A DNA stretch of 64,000 nucleotides from Dechloromonas sp. A34 (GCF_026261605.1 NZ_CP102486.1:3968001-4032000), one strand, 5' to 3'; counted from the stretch's first letter, positions 37,797 through 47,382 are shown. Numbers and translations: made by a program. Notes: generated by a model not told the origin, from the letters alone.

Positions 37797-39007
37797 TGGC
37801 CGAGCATCGCAGTTTCGTCGTTGTCACGGACCAGGAGCCTTTCGCCCACTGGCTTACCCAGACGCTCCGCGACGAGGGAGCCACCATCGTTGTCGACACC
37901 TCGGCGCTCGACCGGGTGTTGCAACTGGTCGACATGACGGGGACCCGGCTGGTCTTCGTCAGCCTTTCACGCGAAGGGCTGCGCCAGGACGCTGCCTTCC
38001 TCGAAGGGCTGCTCGCGGCCAAGCCATTACTGCCGATCATCGCGGTTGCCGAATCGCCCGACCAGGCCCTGCTACTGGCCGCCTTGCGGGCCGGCGCCCG
38101 TGACTTCATCACGCCGGAACTGCGGCCGGACGAAGTGATCAGCGTGGTTCGCCACCTGCTCGACCGGACGCAGTCCCTGACCACCAGCCCCGGAGATCAC
38201 GGCTGGGCGGCCGCCGTGGTCAGCGCCCGGCCTGGCAGCGACGCGCCGATGTTCGCCCTGCACCTGGCCCTCGCCATCCAAACCCAGTCGCCGCAAAACA
38301 AGACGCTACTTCTCGACCTCGGTGCCCCGCCAGCCGACACCTTGCTCTTTCTTGGCATCAAATCTTCCTACACTTTCGTGGATGCCGTACGCAGCCTGCG
38401 CCGGCTCGACTCCACGTTGATCGACACCGCCTTCGGCAAGCACAAAAGCGGACTTCATCTGCTCGCCATGCCTGAGGATCTGCAGCTCAACACCCAAGAC
38501 ATTACCTCGGCCGACATCTACGTTCTGCTCGGCACCCTGCGCCGCTACTTTACGCATATCGTCATCAATCTCGGCGGCGTCCCGACCTCGGATTTCCTCT
38601 ATCTGGCCCTCGGCCGCGTCGATCGCGTGGTGGTAATCGCCGAGCAGAGCCTGCCCAGTTGCAAGCAGAACATGAATCTCCTGCAACATTTGCGGGAAAA
38701 CAAAATCGACCTTAACACCGCCGGTCTGGTGCTCGACCACTACCTCTCGCGGATGCCGCCGGATGCCGACAGCGTCGCCAAAGGCATGAGCCTGCCCTTG
38801 CTGACCACCTTGCCCTCCTCCGGGATGGCCCGGCTGGCCGTGATGAATAGCGGCGAAAGCATGTTCGACAACTCACCCCGCGACCCTTATGCGATTGCCA
38901 TTCGTCGCCTGGCGAGGGAACTGCTGGCCGCTGCCCCCAACCCCGACGAAGCCCCCCGGGGCTGGCTGGCCAAAGCGCGTGGCTGGCTGACCGGCGAACC
39001 GGCCTAG
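37796..39007 (+). CDS. cpaE: Flp pilus localisation ATPase-like protein CpaE/TadZ
   Basis: This 403-residue protein has an N-terminal receiver-like domain (about 5-120) without a clear phosphorylation pocket and a ParA/MinD-like domain. The position of the Walker A loop reads VSARPGSDAPMFALHLALAI and lacks the expected Gly-Lys-Thr, so ATP hydrolysis is doubtful. Deviant P-loops are known in TadZ proteins, which act as polar localisation hubs. It shares one base with cpaC and precedes cpaF by 10 bases. Confidence 0.9.
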   Translation: MAEHRSFVVVTDQEPFAHWLTQTLRDEGATIVVDTSALDRVLQLVDMTGTRLVFVSLSREGLRQDAAFLEGLLAAKPLLPIIAVAESPDQALLLAALRAGARDFITPELRPDEVISVVRHLLDRTQSLTTSPGDHGWAAAVVSARPGSDAPMFALHLALAIQTQSPQNKTLLLDLGAPPADTLLFLGIKSSYTFVDAVRSLRRLDSTLIDTAFGKHKSGLHLLAMPEDLQLNTQDITSADIYVLLGTLRRYFTHIVINLGGVPTSDFLYLALGRVDRVVVIAEQSLPSCKQNMNLLQHLRENKIDLNTAGLVLDHYLSRMPPDADSVAKGMSLPLLTTLPSSGMARLAVMNSGESMFDNSPRDPYAIAIRRLARELLAAAPNPDEAPRGWLAKARGWLTGEPA

Positions 39008-39017
39008 GACGATCGCC

Positions 39018-40301
39018 GTGCGCACCTTGCCCTTCTCCGCCTTTGGCTACGATTTCAGCCTCAAGCACAGCGATACCTTCCAGGACACCAAGCTGCGCCT
39101 GCATCATTTCCTGATCGATCGCATCGAGGAAGAGCGGGTTCCGATCGGCGACATGACCAAGGACGATCTCGCCGGCTATGTACGCAGCAAGGTCACCCGC
39201 TACGTTGCCGAGCACCATCTGGCCGTCACCGCCTACGACACAGAGCAATTGACCCAGGAGATGGTGGACGAGCTCACCGGCTACGGTCCGCTGGAGAAGC
39301 TGATCCAGGACGATCAGGTCAATGACATTCTGGTCAATGGCGCCCGCCATATCTTCATCGAACGCAATGGCAAGCTACTGCCCACCGACCTGCGTTTTAT
39401 CGACGACGACCATGTGTTGCGGGTAATTCGGCGCATTCTGGCACCACTCGGCCGGCGCCTGGACGAATCGAGCCCAATGGTGGACGCGCGCCTGCCGGAC
39501 GGCAGCCGGGTCAATGCCATCATTCCGCCGGTCGCCCTGAACGGCCCCTGTCTCTCGATCCGCAAGTTCCGCAAGGATCCACTGCAGGCCAGCGACCTGC
39601 TGGCATTCGGCACCTTCGACCAAAGTGTGCTCGATTTTCTGCATAGAGCAGTCACCAGTCGCTGCAACATCCTGATCAGCGGAGGCACCGGGGCCGGCAA
39701 AACAACCCTGCTCAACGTCCTTTCCCGCCACATACCGGCCGAAGAACGCCTGGTCACCATCGAAGATGCCGCCGAACTGCAGCTGGGTCACAACCACGTG
39801 GTCCGTCTGGAAACGCGCCCGCCCAACATCGACGGCCGCGGTGAAGTCACGTCCCGCGAACTGGTCAGGAACGCCCTGCGCATGCGCCCCGATCGCATTA
39901 TTCTCGGCGAAGTGCGCGGTGACGAGGTGATGGACGTCCTCCAGGCGATGAATACCGGCCACGACGGGTGCATGAGTACCGTGCACGCCAACAATCCACG
40001 CGATGCCTTGGTCCGCCTCGAAATGCTGGCCGGCCTGGCCGGCTTCCAGGGCACCGACCTGACACTGAAAACGATGATCGCTACCGCACTTGATCTGGTT
40101 GTTCAGATCAGCCGCCTGCCCGATGGTCGCCGACGGCTTACCGGCATCGACGAAGTGCTCGGTATACGCGACGGCCAGTTCGTCACCAGCACCCTGTATG
40201 AACACCGCAGCGACAGCGATAGCTTCGTCAGCCTCGGCGTCCTGCCGGGTAGCGCCAAGCTACGGCAAGATGCCGGCGGCCGCGGCAAATGGCACTCCTG
40301 A
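39018..40301 (+). CDS. cpaF: Flp pilus assembly ATPase CpaF/TadA
   Basis: This 427-residue secretion ATPase has Walker [17 protein letters not shown], an Asp box ([10 protein letters not shown]), Walker [20 protein letters not shown], and the His box [19 protein letters not shown]. It powers pilus extension and retraction from the cytoplasmic face. The start is GTG 39018. The 3' end overlaps tadB by 13 bases. Confidence 0.95.
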   Translation: MRTLPFSAFGYDFSLKHSDTFQDTKLRLHHFLIDRIEEERVPIGDMTKDDLAGYVRSKVTRYVAEHHLAVTAYDTEQLTQEMVDELTGYGPLEKLIQDDQVNDILVNGARHIFIERNGKLLPTDLRFIDDDHVLRVIRRILAPLGRRLDESSPMVDARLPDGSRVNAIIPPVALNGPCLSIRKFRKDPLQASDLLAFGTFDQSVLDFLHRAVTSRCNILISGGTGAGKTTLLNVLSRHIPAEERLVTIEDAAELQLGHNHVVRLETRPPNIDGRGEVTSRELVRNALRMRPDRIILGEVRGDEVMDVLQAMNTGHDGCMSTVHANNPRDALVRLEMLAGLAGFQGTDLTLKTMIATALDLVVQISRLPDGRRRLTGIDEVLGIRDGQFVTSTLYEHRSDSDSFVSLGVLPGSAKLRQDAGGRGKWHS

Positions 40302-41191
40302 GCCTGGCGCTTTACCTGTTTGCCCTGCTACTCGTGCTGGCAGCCGTGTGGACTTTGCGCAACGCCCAGCGCGCCGATCTTCAGTCGCGGATCGGCAGTC
40401 GTTTCAGCGAAAACTCGGTTTTCCGGCGCGAGGCCGATACCGGCCGCCGTCCGCTGCGCGGCACCGTCTTTCATCGCTGGCTATGGCGAAGCGGAATTCG
40501 GCCAACGCCAACGCGCCTGCTTGCCTTCGCGGCCGGCCTGCTGGGCATTCTCGGACTGACCTGGCTGCATAGCGGAACAATCGCCGCCTTGGCCTGCTTT
40601 GGGATTGCAATTGCAATCGTCATCGTGCTGCCTCACTACCAGTACCGTAAGCGGACCTCCGCCATGGTCGCCCAGGTTCCGCTCTTTCTTGACCAGGTGG
40701 TGCGCGGCCTGGCCACCGGCCGCAATCTCGACGGCGCCCTGCGCCTGGCCACCGAAGACACCCGGGAACCCCTGCAGGAGGTCATGGCACGGGTCCAGAT
40801 GGCGGTCGATCTGGGCGAAGACATCGGCGAAGCCCTGCGTGATGCGGCCCGCCTCTATGATCTACGCGAACTTCATTTCATCGCGATGGCAGTACAGATC
40901 GCCCACGGGTTTGGCAGCAACCCCAAGGAAATGCTGGAGAGTGCGGCCAAACTGGTCCGTCACCGCGAACAGGCGCAACGTGAACTTCGCGCCCTCACCG
41001 GCGAAATCCGTGTCAGCGCCTGGGTGCTGAGCATCCTGCCGAGCGCTTTGGCGCTTTACATGGTGGCCGTCAACCCGGACTACATCAACACCATGTGGCA
41101 CGACCCCACCGGTCGCGTCGTCCTCATGCTATCGCTGGCCTTGCAGGCAACCGGCGTAATCATTCTTTGGCGCATGGTGAAGAGCGTATGA
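40289..41191 (+). CDS. tadB: Flp pilus inner-membrane platform protein TadB
   Basis: This 300-residue protein has TM helices at both ends ([20 protein letters not shown]; ...LMLSLALQATGVIILWRMV) and a GspF/T2SSF domain with QVPLFLDQVVRGLATGRNLD and GFGSNPKEMLES. With TadC it forms the membrane platform turned by CpaF. Its stop overlaps a 19-codon ORF that leads directly into tadC. Confidence 0.92.
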   Translation: MALLSLALYLFALLLVLAAVWTLRNAQRADLQSRIGSRFSENSVFRREADTGRRPLRGTVFHRWLWRSGIRPTPTRLLAFAAGLLGILGLTWLHSGTIAALACFGIAIAIVIVLPHYQYRKRTSAMVAQVPLFLDQVVRGLATGRNLDGALRLATEDTREPLQEVMARVQMAVDLGEDIGEALRDAARLYDLRELHFIAMAVQIAHGFGSNPKEMLESAAKLVRHREQAQRELRALTGEIRVSAWVLSILPSALALYMVAVNPDYINTMWHDPTGRVVLMLSLALQATGVIILWRMVKSV

Positions 41192-41247
41192 GTCGGCCGC
41201 CCACCAGTTCCAACGACGCCACCGCTGCAGCAAAAGGGGCCGCGTAA
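41188..41247 (+). CDS. 19-codon bridging ORF between tadB and tadC
   Basis: ATG at 41188 overlaps the tadB stop (ATGA), and the TAA at 41245-41247 overlaps the tadC ATG (TAATG). The frame encodes 19 residues, Ser/Pro/Thr/Ala-rich, ending KGAA. It fills the whole tadB-tadC gap, and its last codons contain AAAAGGGG, which can serve as the tadC ribosome site. It may be a coupling device rather than a functional peptide. Confidence 0.4.
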   Translation: MSRPPTSSNDATAAAKGAA

Positions 41248-42149
41248 TGCATTGGCTATTGACGGTTGCCATCCTGCTCGCCGGAGCCGGCCTGGCCATG
41301 TTCTACGTTCTGCGACAGCAGGGACGCCAGGACAGCCGGCGACGCTTCGACGAGGTTTTGGCACGCCGCGACGACGCCAGTTGGCTGACCGCGGCCAGCC
41401 CGGAAAAGGGCGACCGTTACGGCGCCGGCCTACTGCACAGCATCACCCAGCGACAATCAGCCGGCCTCGACCTGCGGCGCGCCGGGTGGACCGGCCAGAA
41501 CGCCAACCTCATCTATGTTGCCCTGGCCACCATCGCACCGGTTGTCGGCATGCTGCTCAGCAGTGGCTGGGGGATCGCCGCCAACTACCAGACGAACGAT
41601 GTGCTCGCCCTGGCATTTCTCGGATTTGGCGCCGGCTACTTGCTCCCACCCCGCTTGTTGCGCTGGCAGGCCGGGCGGCGACAAAAGTTACTGCGCGAGG
41701 AAATGGTGGCCGTACTGCATGTCCTACGCATGCTCTTCGATGCCGGGCTATCCCTCGAACATGCCCTGCGCATCTTCAGCGAGCAAGGAAACGAACTGGC
41801 ACCGGAGATGGCAAGCGAAATCGGGCTGGCGCTGGCCCGCATCAACTCCGGCCAGGACCGGGCCGACGCACTAGAGGAAATGGCTGCGCCGCTTGGCGTG
41901 CCCGAACTCGACGATACCGTCGCCATTCTCAAACAGGCCACCCGCTACGGCGGCAGTCTGCGCGAATCGCTGGTCCGCTTTGCCACGCTCATGGAGGAGC
42001 GGCAAATGACCAGCATGCGCGAGTATGTCAGCAAGCTATCGGCCAAAATGACGTTGGTCATGGTCATTTTCATGTTCCCCGCCCTGATGCTTTTCCTTGC
42101 CGGCCCAGGCTTCCTGGCGCTGGCCCGAGCCCTGACCCGGATCAACTGA
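41247..42149 (+). CDS. tadC: Flp pilus inner-membrane platform protein TadC
   Basis: This 300-residue T2SSF protein has an N-terminal TM (LTVAILLAGAGLAMFYVL), central TMs, and the conserved cytoplasmic segment EEMVAVLHVLRMLFDAGLSL and QATRYGGSLRESLVRFATLM. It is paired with TadB. AAAAGGGG lies 10 bases before the ATG. tadD follows after one base. Confidence 0.92.
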   Translation: MHWLLTVAILLAGAGLAMFYVLRQQGRQDSRRRFDEVLARRDDASWLTAASPEKGDRYGAGLLHSITQRQSAGLDLRRAGWTGQNANLIYVALATIAPVVGMLLSSGWGIAANYQTNDVLALAFLGFGAGYLLPPRLLRWQAGRRQKLLREEMVAVLHVLRMLFDAGLSLEHALRIFSEQGNELAPEMASEIGLALARINSGQDRADALEEMAAPLGVPELDDTVAILKQATRYGGSLRESLVRFATLMEERQMTSMREYVSKLSAKMTLVMVIFMFPALMLFLAGPGFLALARALTRIN

Positions 42150-42150
42150 G

Positions 42151-42813
42151 ATGCGAAAAATCCTTTTCCCCGGCCTCTGCTGCATCTTGCTTGCCGCCTG
42201 CGGCGAGCTACCGGCCAAGCCTGCGGAAGCGGCCGATTGCGGCACCATGGAGCAAGGTAGCAACACCCGCCTGGCGATGATCCGCAAGCTACTCAATTCG
42301 GAGCATCCCTATGCGGCGCTGGCCCATCTCGACGCAGCGGCCATCAACGGCCCCGTCGCCGACGACCTGCGCGCCGATATCCTGCGCCGCATCGGGCGAA
42401 CCGCCGAGGCCCGAACCTTGTATCGGAGCCTGCTCAATACCTGCCTGGCCGGTGCAGGTCACCATGGACTTGGCCTGCTCGCCGCCCAGGAGAGCCTGCA
42501 CGCCGAAAGCGTCGACCATCTGCAGCGGGCACGCCAGGCACAACCAACCGACGCCCGGGTGCGTAGCGACTTGGGCTACGCTCTAATGCTGAGCGGCGAT
42601 CTGGAAGGCGCCCGGCATGAATTCATGACGGCCCTCGACCTCTCCGCCGAAGATCGCAAGGCAGCACTCAATCTCGTGCTGCTGCATTACCGGCAAGGCG
42701 ATGCGCTCCGCGCCGAGGCGCTGGGGCGGCGCTTTCAGATCAATGATGAAGAATTGGCCGGGCTGCGAAACGAAGCGGCACGCCTGGCGGCAAACCAAGG
42801 AGAAAGACGATGA
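42151..42813 (+). CDS. tadD: Flp pilus lipoprotein TadD (TPR)
   Basis: This 220-residue protein has a signal peptide with lipobox LLAACGE (Cys at about 17) and about four TPR units (ARVRSDLGYALMLSGDLEGA). TadD is an outer-membrane-directed lipoprotein thought to act as a pilotin for the secretin. It overlaps the next gene by 4 bases (ATGA). Confidence 0.88.
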   Translation: MRKILFPGLCCILLAACGELPAKPAEAADCGTMEQGSNTRLAMIRKLLNSEHPYAALAHLDAAAINGPVADDLRADILRRIGRTAEARTLYRSLLNTCLAGAGHHGLGLLAAQESLHAESVDHLQRARQAQPTDARVRSDLGYALMLSGDLEGARHEFMTALDLSAEDRKAALNLVLLHYRQGDALRAEALGRRFQINDEELAGLRNEAARLAANQGERR

Positions 42814-43103
42814 AACGGCGATATCCGAGATGGCTGGTGCCGCTCTGTCTGCTAAGCAGCGGAATGACCTTCGGCGCAGCGCCGGAACCGACCGAAGCTC
42901 CCCCACCCCAGGCCGAGAGCGGCAAAGCGACGCGGCAATGGCTGGAACGTCAACGTCAGGGACAGCATGCCTCGGGCAAGCCCTCCCCGCTCTCCGGAGC
43001 CGTCCAGGAGCAGATTTATGAACGCTACCAGAAAAGTTTCAGCCACCCGATTCCCGAACATCTCGCCAACGAGCGTGCCAGTTCAGCCTCCGCGTCGCGT
43101 TAG
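42810..43103 (+). CDS. small secreted protein of the tad locus (DUF3613-like)
   Basis: The 97-residue precursor has a signal peptide (cut near FGA-APE), a Pro/Glu linker and a conserved core TRQWLERQRQGQHASG followed by QEQIYERYQKSFSHPIPE. This matches the short DUF3613 proteins that follow TadD in many Betaproteobacteria. The function is unknown. It is coupled to tadD by a 4-base overlap and overlaps the start of the tadG-like gene by 29 bases. Confidence 0.8.
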   Translation: MKRRYPRWLVPLCLLSSGMTFGAAPEPTEAPPPQAESGKATRQWLERQRQGQHASGKPSPLSGAVQEQIYERYQKSFSHPIPEHLANERASSASASR

Positions 43104-44736
43104 TGGCGCCTCATGCCCGACCCGGCAGGGTGGAGCCATCGGGCTGTTCGGCATCCTGACCCTGCTCACCGCGCTGCTATTTACCGCCCTGGCAGTCGAT
43201 GCCGGACGCCTGTGGATCGAACGCCGGCAACTCCAGTCAATCGCCGACCTGGCCGCCCTCGAAGCGGCTCGCAGCCTGGGTTGCGCCGGCGACATCGAAA
43301 ATGCCCTTGCGGCGGCACAGGAAGCGGCAACCCGCAATGGCTTTACGGGCAATTTGAACAACGCCCCCAATCTGCTGCAGGTCGGTGGTTTGAACACCGT
43401 CGCCGGCAAGCGGCAATTCGCCGCCGGCACGGGCAATGAAGCCGTGCACGTCACGGCGACGCGGACAGTGCCAGCCAGCCTCGTGCTAGGCGGGTTTTTC
43501 GGCCAGAACACCCTCATCTCGGCACAAGCCACGGCACGGGGCGAGCCATCCCACGCCACCTTCACCGCCGGCAGCTATCTGCTGCGGATATCCACCACGC
43601 CGGAAGATGCTGGTCTGCTCAACGGCCTGCTCGGCGGATTGCTGGGCAGCAGCCTCGCGCTCGATGCCATCTCCTACAAGGGACTGGCCAGCACCGACGT
43701 CAATCTTGCTCAACTGGTGCGCGCCGGCGCTGGTGTCGGATCGGTTGAAGAGTTGCTCGATGCCAACCTGTCGGTAGCCGACATCATCGGGCTGACAGCG
43801 ACCGCCGTCAGCCAACAAAGCGGGGTCGATGCGGCGGTGACCGCGGGCTTGCAGCAACTCCTCGCCGCTTCGGTGAACAATGCGGCAGTGCGCCTCGGCG
43901 ACGTTCTCGACGTTTCGGTACCGGCCAGCGACGCTGCCGGCAAGGTCGGTATCAACGTCTTCGACCTGATTACCACCACGCTCATGGTGGCCAATAAGCA
44001 GCATGCCGTATCGCTGCCTCTGGCCATCAACCTCGGCTCCCTGATCAACGTTAACGCTCGGATCAACGTTATCGAACCGCCCCAGATCGCTGTCGGCCCT
44101 CCGGGCCAAGATGCTGCCGGCAATTGGTGCACGCAGGCGCGCACGGCACAAATCGACGTCACGGCGGCGGTCAAGGTAGACGTCCTGTTGGCCCGCATAG
44201 ATCTTGGCCTGCAGACGCAAGTCGCTCAGGGTGAAGCCCATCTGGAATCCCTGTCCGTGGCACCGGGGGCCACCCGCGCCGTAATCGGCGCGACACCGGG
44301 TATCGCCACCATCAAACTGACCAAAGCCGATGGCAGTGGCCACGGCGCCCTCATCAGCGCGCTGGGTGGCTTGATTCCGCTGGCGGAAATCGGCCTCGAT
44401 CTGCCCGTCCAGCCCGGAAACCCGAGCCAACTCGTCTATGACGTGGCCAATCCGGTCAGCGAGCACCTGCCGCTCAACCACTCCCTCGCCAGCCCGCTCG
44501 GCGACAGCCTGGCGACGACCCTGGCCGACCCCGCCGCGCTCGACATCAAAGTGCTCGGTCTCGATCTGGGCGGCGTACTGAGCCCCGTACTCAGTCAGGT
44601 CGTTTCCCCGTTGCTCGGCTTCATCGGCAGCGCCGTGCTCGACCCTCTGTTGCGGCTCCTGGGTCTCCAGCTCGGTGGGCTCGACGTTACCCTCGAGGAT
44701 GTCGAATATACCGGCGGCGCCCGGCTGGCAATCTAG
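43075..44736 (+). CDS. tadG: TadG-like pilus protein
   Basis: This 553-residue protein begins with a short basic segment and a TM helix (GGAIGLFGILTLLTALLFTA, then LAVDAGRLWIERRQLQSIAD), the TadG N-terminal signature. A long secreted domain follows, rich in Ala, Gly, Leu and Val with internal repeats of leucine and glycine such as GLLNGLLGGLLGSSLAL. No von Willebrand domain is obvious. I start at GTG 43075; the frame is open farther up but inside the previous gene. Its TAG is shared head-on with the tadE stop. Confidence 0.82.
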   Translation: MPVQPPRRVSGASCPTRQGGAIGLFGILTLLTALLFTALAVDAGRLWIERRQLQSIADLAALEAARSLGCAGDIENALAAAQEAATRNGFTGNLNNAPNLLQVGGLNTVAGKRQFAAGTGNEAVHVTATRTVPASLVLGGFFGQNTLISAQATARGEPSHATFTAGSYLLRISTTPEDAGLLNGLLGGLLGSSLALDAISYKGLASTDVNLAQLVRAGAGVGSVEELLDANLSVADIIGLTATAVSQQSGVDAAVTAGLQQLLAASVNNAAVRLGDVLDVSVPASDAAGKVGINVFDLITTTLMVANKQHAVSLPLAINLGSLINVNARINVIEPPQIAVGPPGQDAAGNWCTQARTAQIDVTAAVKVDVLLARIDLGLQTQVAQGEAHLESLSVAPGATRAVIGATPGIATIKLTKADGSGHGALISALGGLIPLAEIGLDLPVQPGNPSQLVYDVANPVSEHLPLNHSLASPLGDSLATTLADPAALDIKVLGLDLGGVLSPVLSQVVSPLLGFIGSAVLDPLLRLLGLQLGGLDVTLEDVEYTGGARLAI

Positions 44737-45218
44737 ATCTTTAGCGAAGCCGCCCCGACCAAGTTGGTCGGCACCCGCGGCACGGCACCGATCAGCGGCA
44801 GGCTGAGGGTGGGTACCAAACCGTTGGTGGCATAGTTGGGATAGGTCACGGTCACGGTTACTACCTTGGCTGCCGCGCCCGTCCCTGCCACATCGACCAC
44901 GATGTTGTTGCCGGCAACCACTTGCTGGAGCGCTTTGGCGGGTAGCCAGGCCAAGGCATCCGCCGCCCGGTTACGAGCCGTCGTTTCCATACTGGACTCG
45001 TAGGCGGCGTCGCTCGGGAAGGCTAGCGGGTCGACGGCAATGGCCGCTCGCACCCCCTCCTCGGCCGCCTGGGTAAGCCCCTGCATGAGCAGCATGGCCA
45101 GCGAATAGGCGACAATGGCGTAAAACAGCACAAAGAAAAGGATGAAAAGTAGGCCGAACTCAATGGCAGCAGCCCCCTGCTGGTAGCGGAATCGGCGGGG
45201 CACACTCAGAGTAGCCAC
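44733..45218 (-). CDS. tadE: TadE-like minor pilin
   Basis: This 161-residue pseudopilin has the cleavage motif QQG-AAAIEFGLLFILFF with Glu at +5, followed by a long hydrophobic helix and a small secreted domain (QAAEEGVRAAIAVDPLAF...). It should be processed by the neighbouring prepilin peptidase. It overlaps tadV by 13 bases and ends head-on against tadG within the palindrome CTAG. Confidence 0.88.
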   Translation of the reverse strand: MATLSVPRRFRYQQGAAAIEFGLLFILFFVLFYAIVAYSLAMLLMQGLTQAAEEGVRAAIAVDPLAFPSDAAYESSMETTARNRAADALAWLPAKALQQVVAGNNIVVDVAGTGAAAKVVTVTVTYPNYATNGLVPTLSLPLIGAVPRVPTNLVGAASLKI

Positions 45219-45709
45219 GGCAACCCTCCGGCTTGCTTGCAGACAAGCGCCACCCCGAAGCCGAGAGCTAGGGCTGCCCCAAAGGGCAGGTATTTTCCGG
45301 TAGCCGACTGCAAACCATAGCGTCCGCCGAGCATGAGAAATGCTCCAGCCACCCCCACCGTCACCAGCGCCCCGATGACAAAGGTAATCAGTGTTACCGT
45401 CACCCCGCCGAACAAAGCGACCGCCAGCAACAGCTTGACGTCACCCGCGCCCAGTTTATTGGTGAGATAACCTGGCAAAGTAAGCAGCAGAGCCAGCCCA
45501 CTGGCACCGAGCATCGACCAGCCCCCCGCTCCCAGCGGACTGCTACCGGTAACGGCCAGACTAACCAGGCTGAGCGCAGCGGCACCAAAGACCAGCAGAT
45601 TTGGTACGCGCCGATGAAAAACATCCCAGTACCCCAGCGCGAACGCCCACAACAAAGCCCCCATCACCCATCCCTGTGGACTGCCGGAACTGACGAGCCA
45701 GGACGGCAT
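45206..45709 (-). CDS. tadV: Flp prepilin peptidase TadV/CpaA
   Basis: This 167-residue membrane aspartyl protease has the first catalytic Asp in GYWDVFHRRVPN and the second in the GxGD-type motif LGAGDVKLL. It has six hydrophobic segments and lacks the N-methylase domain of PilD, as is usual for TadV. It processes Flp1 and TadE. It follows flp by 16 bases. Confidence 0.92.
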   Translation of the reverse strand: MPSWLVSSGSPQGWVMGALLWAFALGYWDVFHRRVPNLLVFGAAALSLVSLAVTGSSPLGAGGWSMLGASGLALLLTLPGYLTNKLGAGDVKLLLAVALFGGVTVTLITFVIGALVTVGVAGAFLMLGGRYGLQSATGKYLPFGAALALGFGVALVCKQAGGLPWLL

Positions 45710-45725
45710 GAGACCGGACGGCTTG

Positions 45726-45908
45726 TCAGCTCCCTGCCGCCGAAGTCAATGCAGTCTGAATGCTGGTAAAGATAGCGACGATCGCTGCGCGAATGGTCGG
45801 AATGAAGGTAACCAATCCGACCGCAACCATGGCAGCCACCAGCGCATACTCGATGGCGCTGGCACCTTCCTCATCCTTCAAGAAGGCAATGAATCGGGAC
45901 TTAAGCAT
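45726..45908 (-). CDS. flp: Flp/Fap major pilin
   Basis: This 60-residue prepilin has a short charged leader (KSRFIAFLKDEEG), the processing site EEG-ASAIEYALVAAMVAVGL with Glu +5 and Tyr +6, and a hydrophobic stalk. This is the Flp signature. A strong AGGAGAG precedes the ATG. It has its own promoter and heads the leftward flp-tadV-tadE unit. Confidence 0.96.
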   Translation of the reverse strand: MLKSRFIAFLKDEEGASAIEYALVAAMVAVGLVTFIPTIRAAIVAIFTSIQTALTSAAGS

Positions 45909-45981
45909 ATCTACTCTCCTGAGACTGACAAATCGTTTCCCGTGGGGCCGACTTTATAATTTTTGTTACTACGCTACTTTC

Positions 45982-46010
45982 AGTATAAGACCTGCCGCCG
46001 GGATAGCCAA
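45982..46010 (-). promoter_or_regulatory. sigma-70-like promoter of flp
   Basis: On the - strand TTGGCT and TATACT are separated by 17 bp and lie 74 bases before the flp start. Like the tad operon candidate at 35302, the -10 is TATACT. Confidence 0.6.
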
Positions 46011-46033
46011 CAATACCTAATCAAAATGACTGA

Positions 46034-47188
46034 TTAGCGGGTGACCGGTGCCGAATTCGGCAGCCCCCCACCGGAAGACCAGACAATCTGATTTCGGCCA
46101 GCTGCCTTGGCTTGATACAAGGCTGTGTCGGCCGCCCGCAACAAGGTCTCGGGCGACTCCTGCCGAGCGGGAACACAGGTCGCACCGCCGAGGCTGACGG
46201 TGACGCGACCGCCGACATTTTCCTGATGCTCAATGCCAAGTGTCTCAACCGCCCGCCGCAACACCTCCGCCAGAGCCAGGCCGTCGTCCCGCGTCGTATG
46301 GAACAGCAGCACGACGAACTCCTCGCCACCATAGCGAGCGACAAGATCACTTGAACGCTGGGCACCGCCATCCAGCGCCTTGGCCACCCGCGCCAGGCAC
46401 TCATCGCCGGCCTGGTGACCATAGCGGTCGTTGTATTTCTTGAAATAATCGACGTCGATCATGATCAGCGAAATGGGCACGGCCAGCCGCTGTGCATGTA
46501 GCCATTCGCGCTCGAAAGTGATGTCGAAGGAGCGCCGGTTGGCGATCCCGGTCAGCTTGTCGTGCACGGCTTCCGCCGCGAGAGTCTGCTGCGTGCTGTA
46601 AATCTCGATCAAGTCGAGATGCGCCTTGCGTGCCTCATCCGTCAGCCCGGCCCAGATAAGGAGAAGAACAGCCACCATCATCCAGCGATCAACACCGAAG
46701 ACCGTTACCAGCCCGATCAGAATGGGGACAAAGAGCCCCGCCATGAATGCCGCATGAATAACGGGTAGCGCCGACATTCGCGGCAAGGAAGCAGCCGCAA
46801 CTGCAGTGAGGGTAAGAATGAGGAGTAACTGGAGGTTCGCCGAGACAAAGGGCAGGAACCCCGCCGCCACGCCCCAGCCCAACCCGGCCAGGCCAGCGAA
46901 GAAAGTCAGGGCGCGGGTATTGACCCCGCTCAAGGCTCTTTTTTCGCCAAGCAGCAGGCGCTTGCCGAGATAGCAGTGATAACCCAAGGTCAGCAGCAGG
47001 AAGGCAAACCACAAACCCACCGGCAACAAGGCCAATTCAGTCAACAAAAAACCCGACAGTGCTGCCGAGACGATGCTGCCATGAATAAATGTCGCCCCCG
47101 ACCGCCGATAGGCATGGGCCACCTTGTCGGCAAAGAGTTTGTGCGGATCAGCCAACAGAACATCCATAGTCGGTAATGTATGGCACAT
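46034..47188 (-). CDS. membrane diguanylate cyclase (GGDEF)
   Basis: This 384-residue protein has about six TM helices in the first 190 residues (a MASE-like sensor with no assigned ligand) and a C-terminal GGDEF domain from DKLTGIANRRSFD to AKAAGRNQI. The active-site loop reads YGGEEF, and the metal-binding DVDYFKKYND is intact, so it should make cyclic di-GMP. I see no clear I-site RxxD before GGEEF (the sequence is RSSDLVARYGGEEF, which does fit RxxD at the usual distance). It is just upstream of flp, so pilus control is plausible. Confidence 0.92.
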   Translation of the reverse strand: MCHTLPTMDVLLADPHKLFADKVAHAYRRSGATFIHGSIVSAALSGFLLTELALLPVGLWFAFLLLTLGYHCYLGKRLLLGEKRALSGVNTRALTFFAGLAGLGWGVAAGFLPFVSANLQLLLILTLTAVAAASLPRMSALPVIHAAFMAGLFVPILIGLVTVFGVDRWMMVAVLLLIWAGLTDEARKAHLDLIEIYSTQQTLAAEAVHDKLTGIANRRSFDITFEREWLHAQRLAVPISLIMIDVDYFKKYNDRYGHQAGDECLARVAKALDGGAQRSSDLVARYGGEEFVVLLFHTTRDDGLALAEVLRRAVETLGIEHQENVGGRVTVSLGGATCVPARQESPETLLRAADTALYQAKAAGRNQIVWSSGGGLPNSAPVTR

Positions 47189-47382
47189 AGCATATCACCA
47201 GCCTCCACCCTGCCATGGTCGATCCACCGTATTCCGGACGCCAGCGGCTGGCACATCGAAAAAGGCTGACTCTTCCCTTGCTGCTTTTTTTTCGTTAGCA
47301 TTCGTCGCACATAGTCGTTGCCCGATCGGCGCATTCGGCTTCCCCGCACAATCCCCGCGTCACACCAATTCATGAGGCCCCC

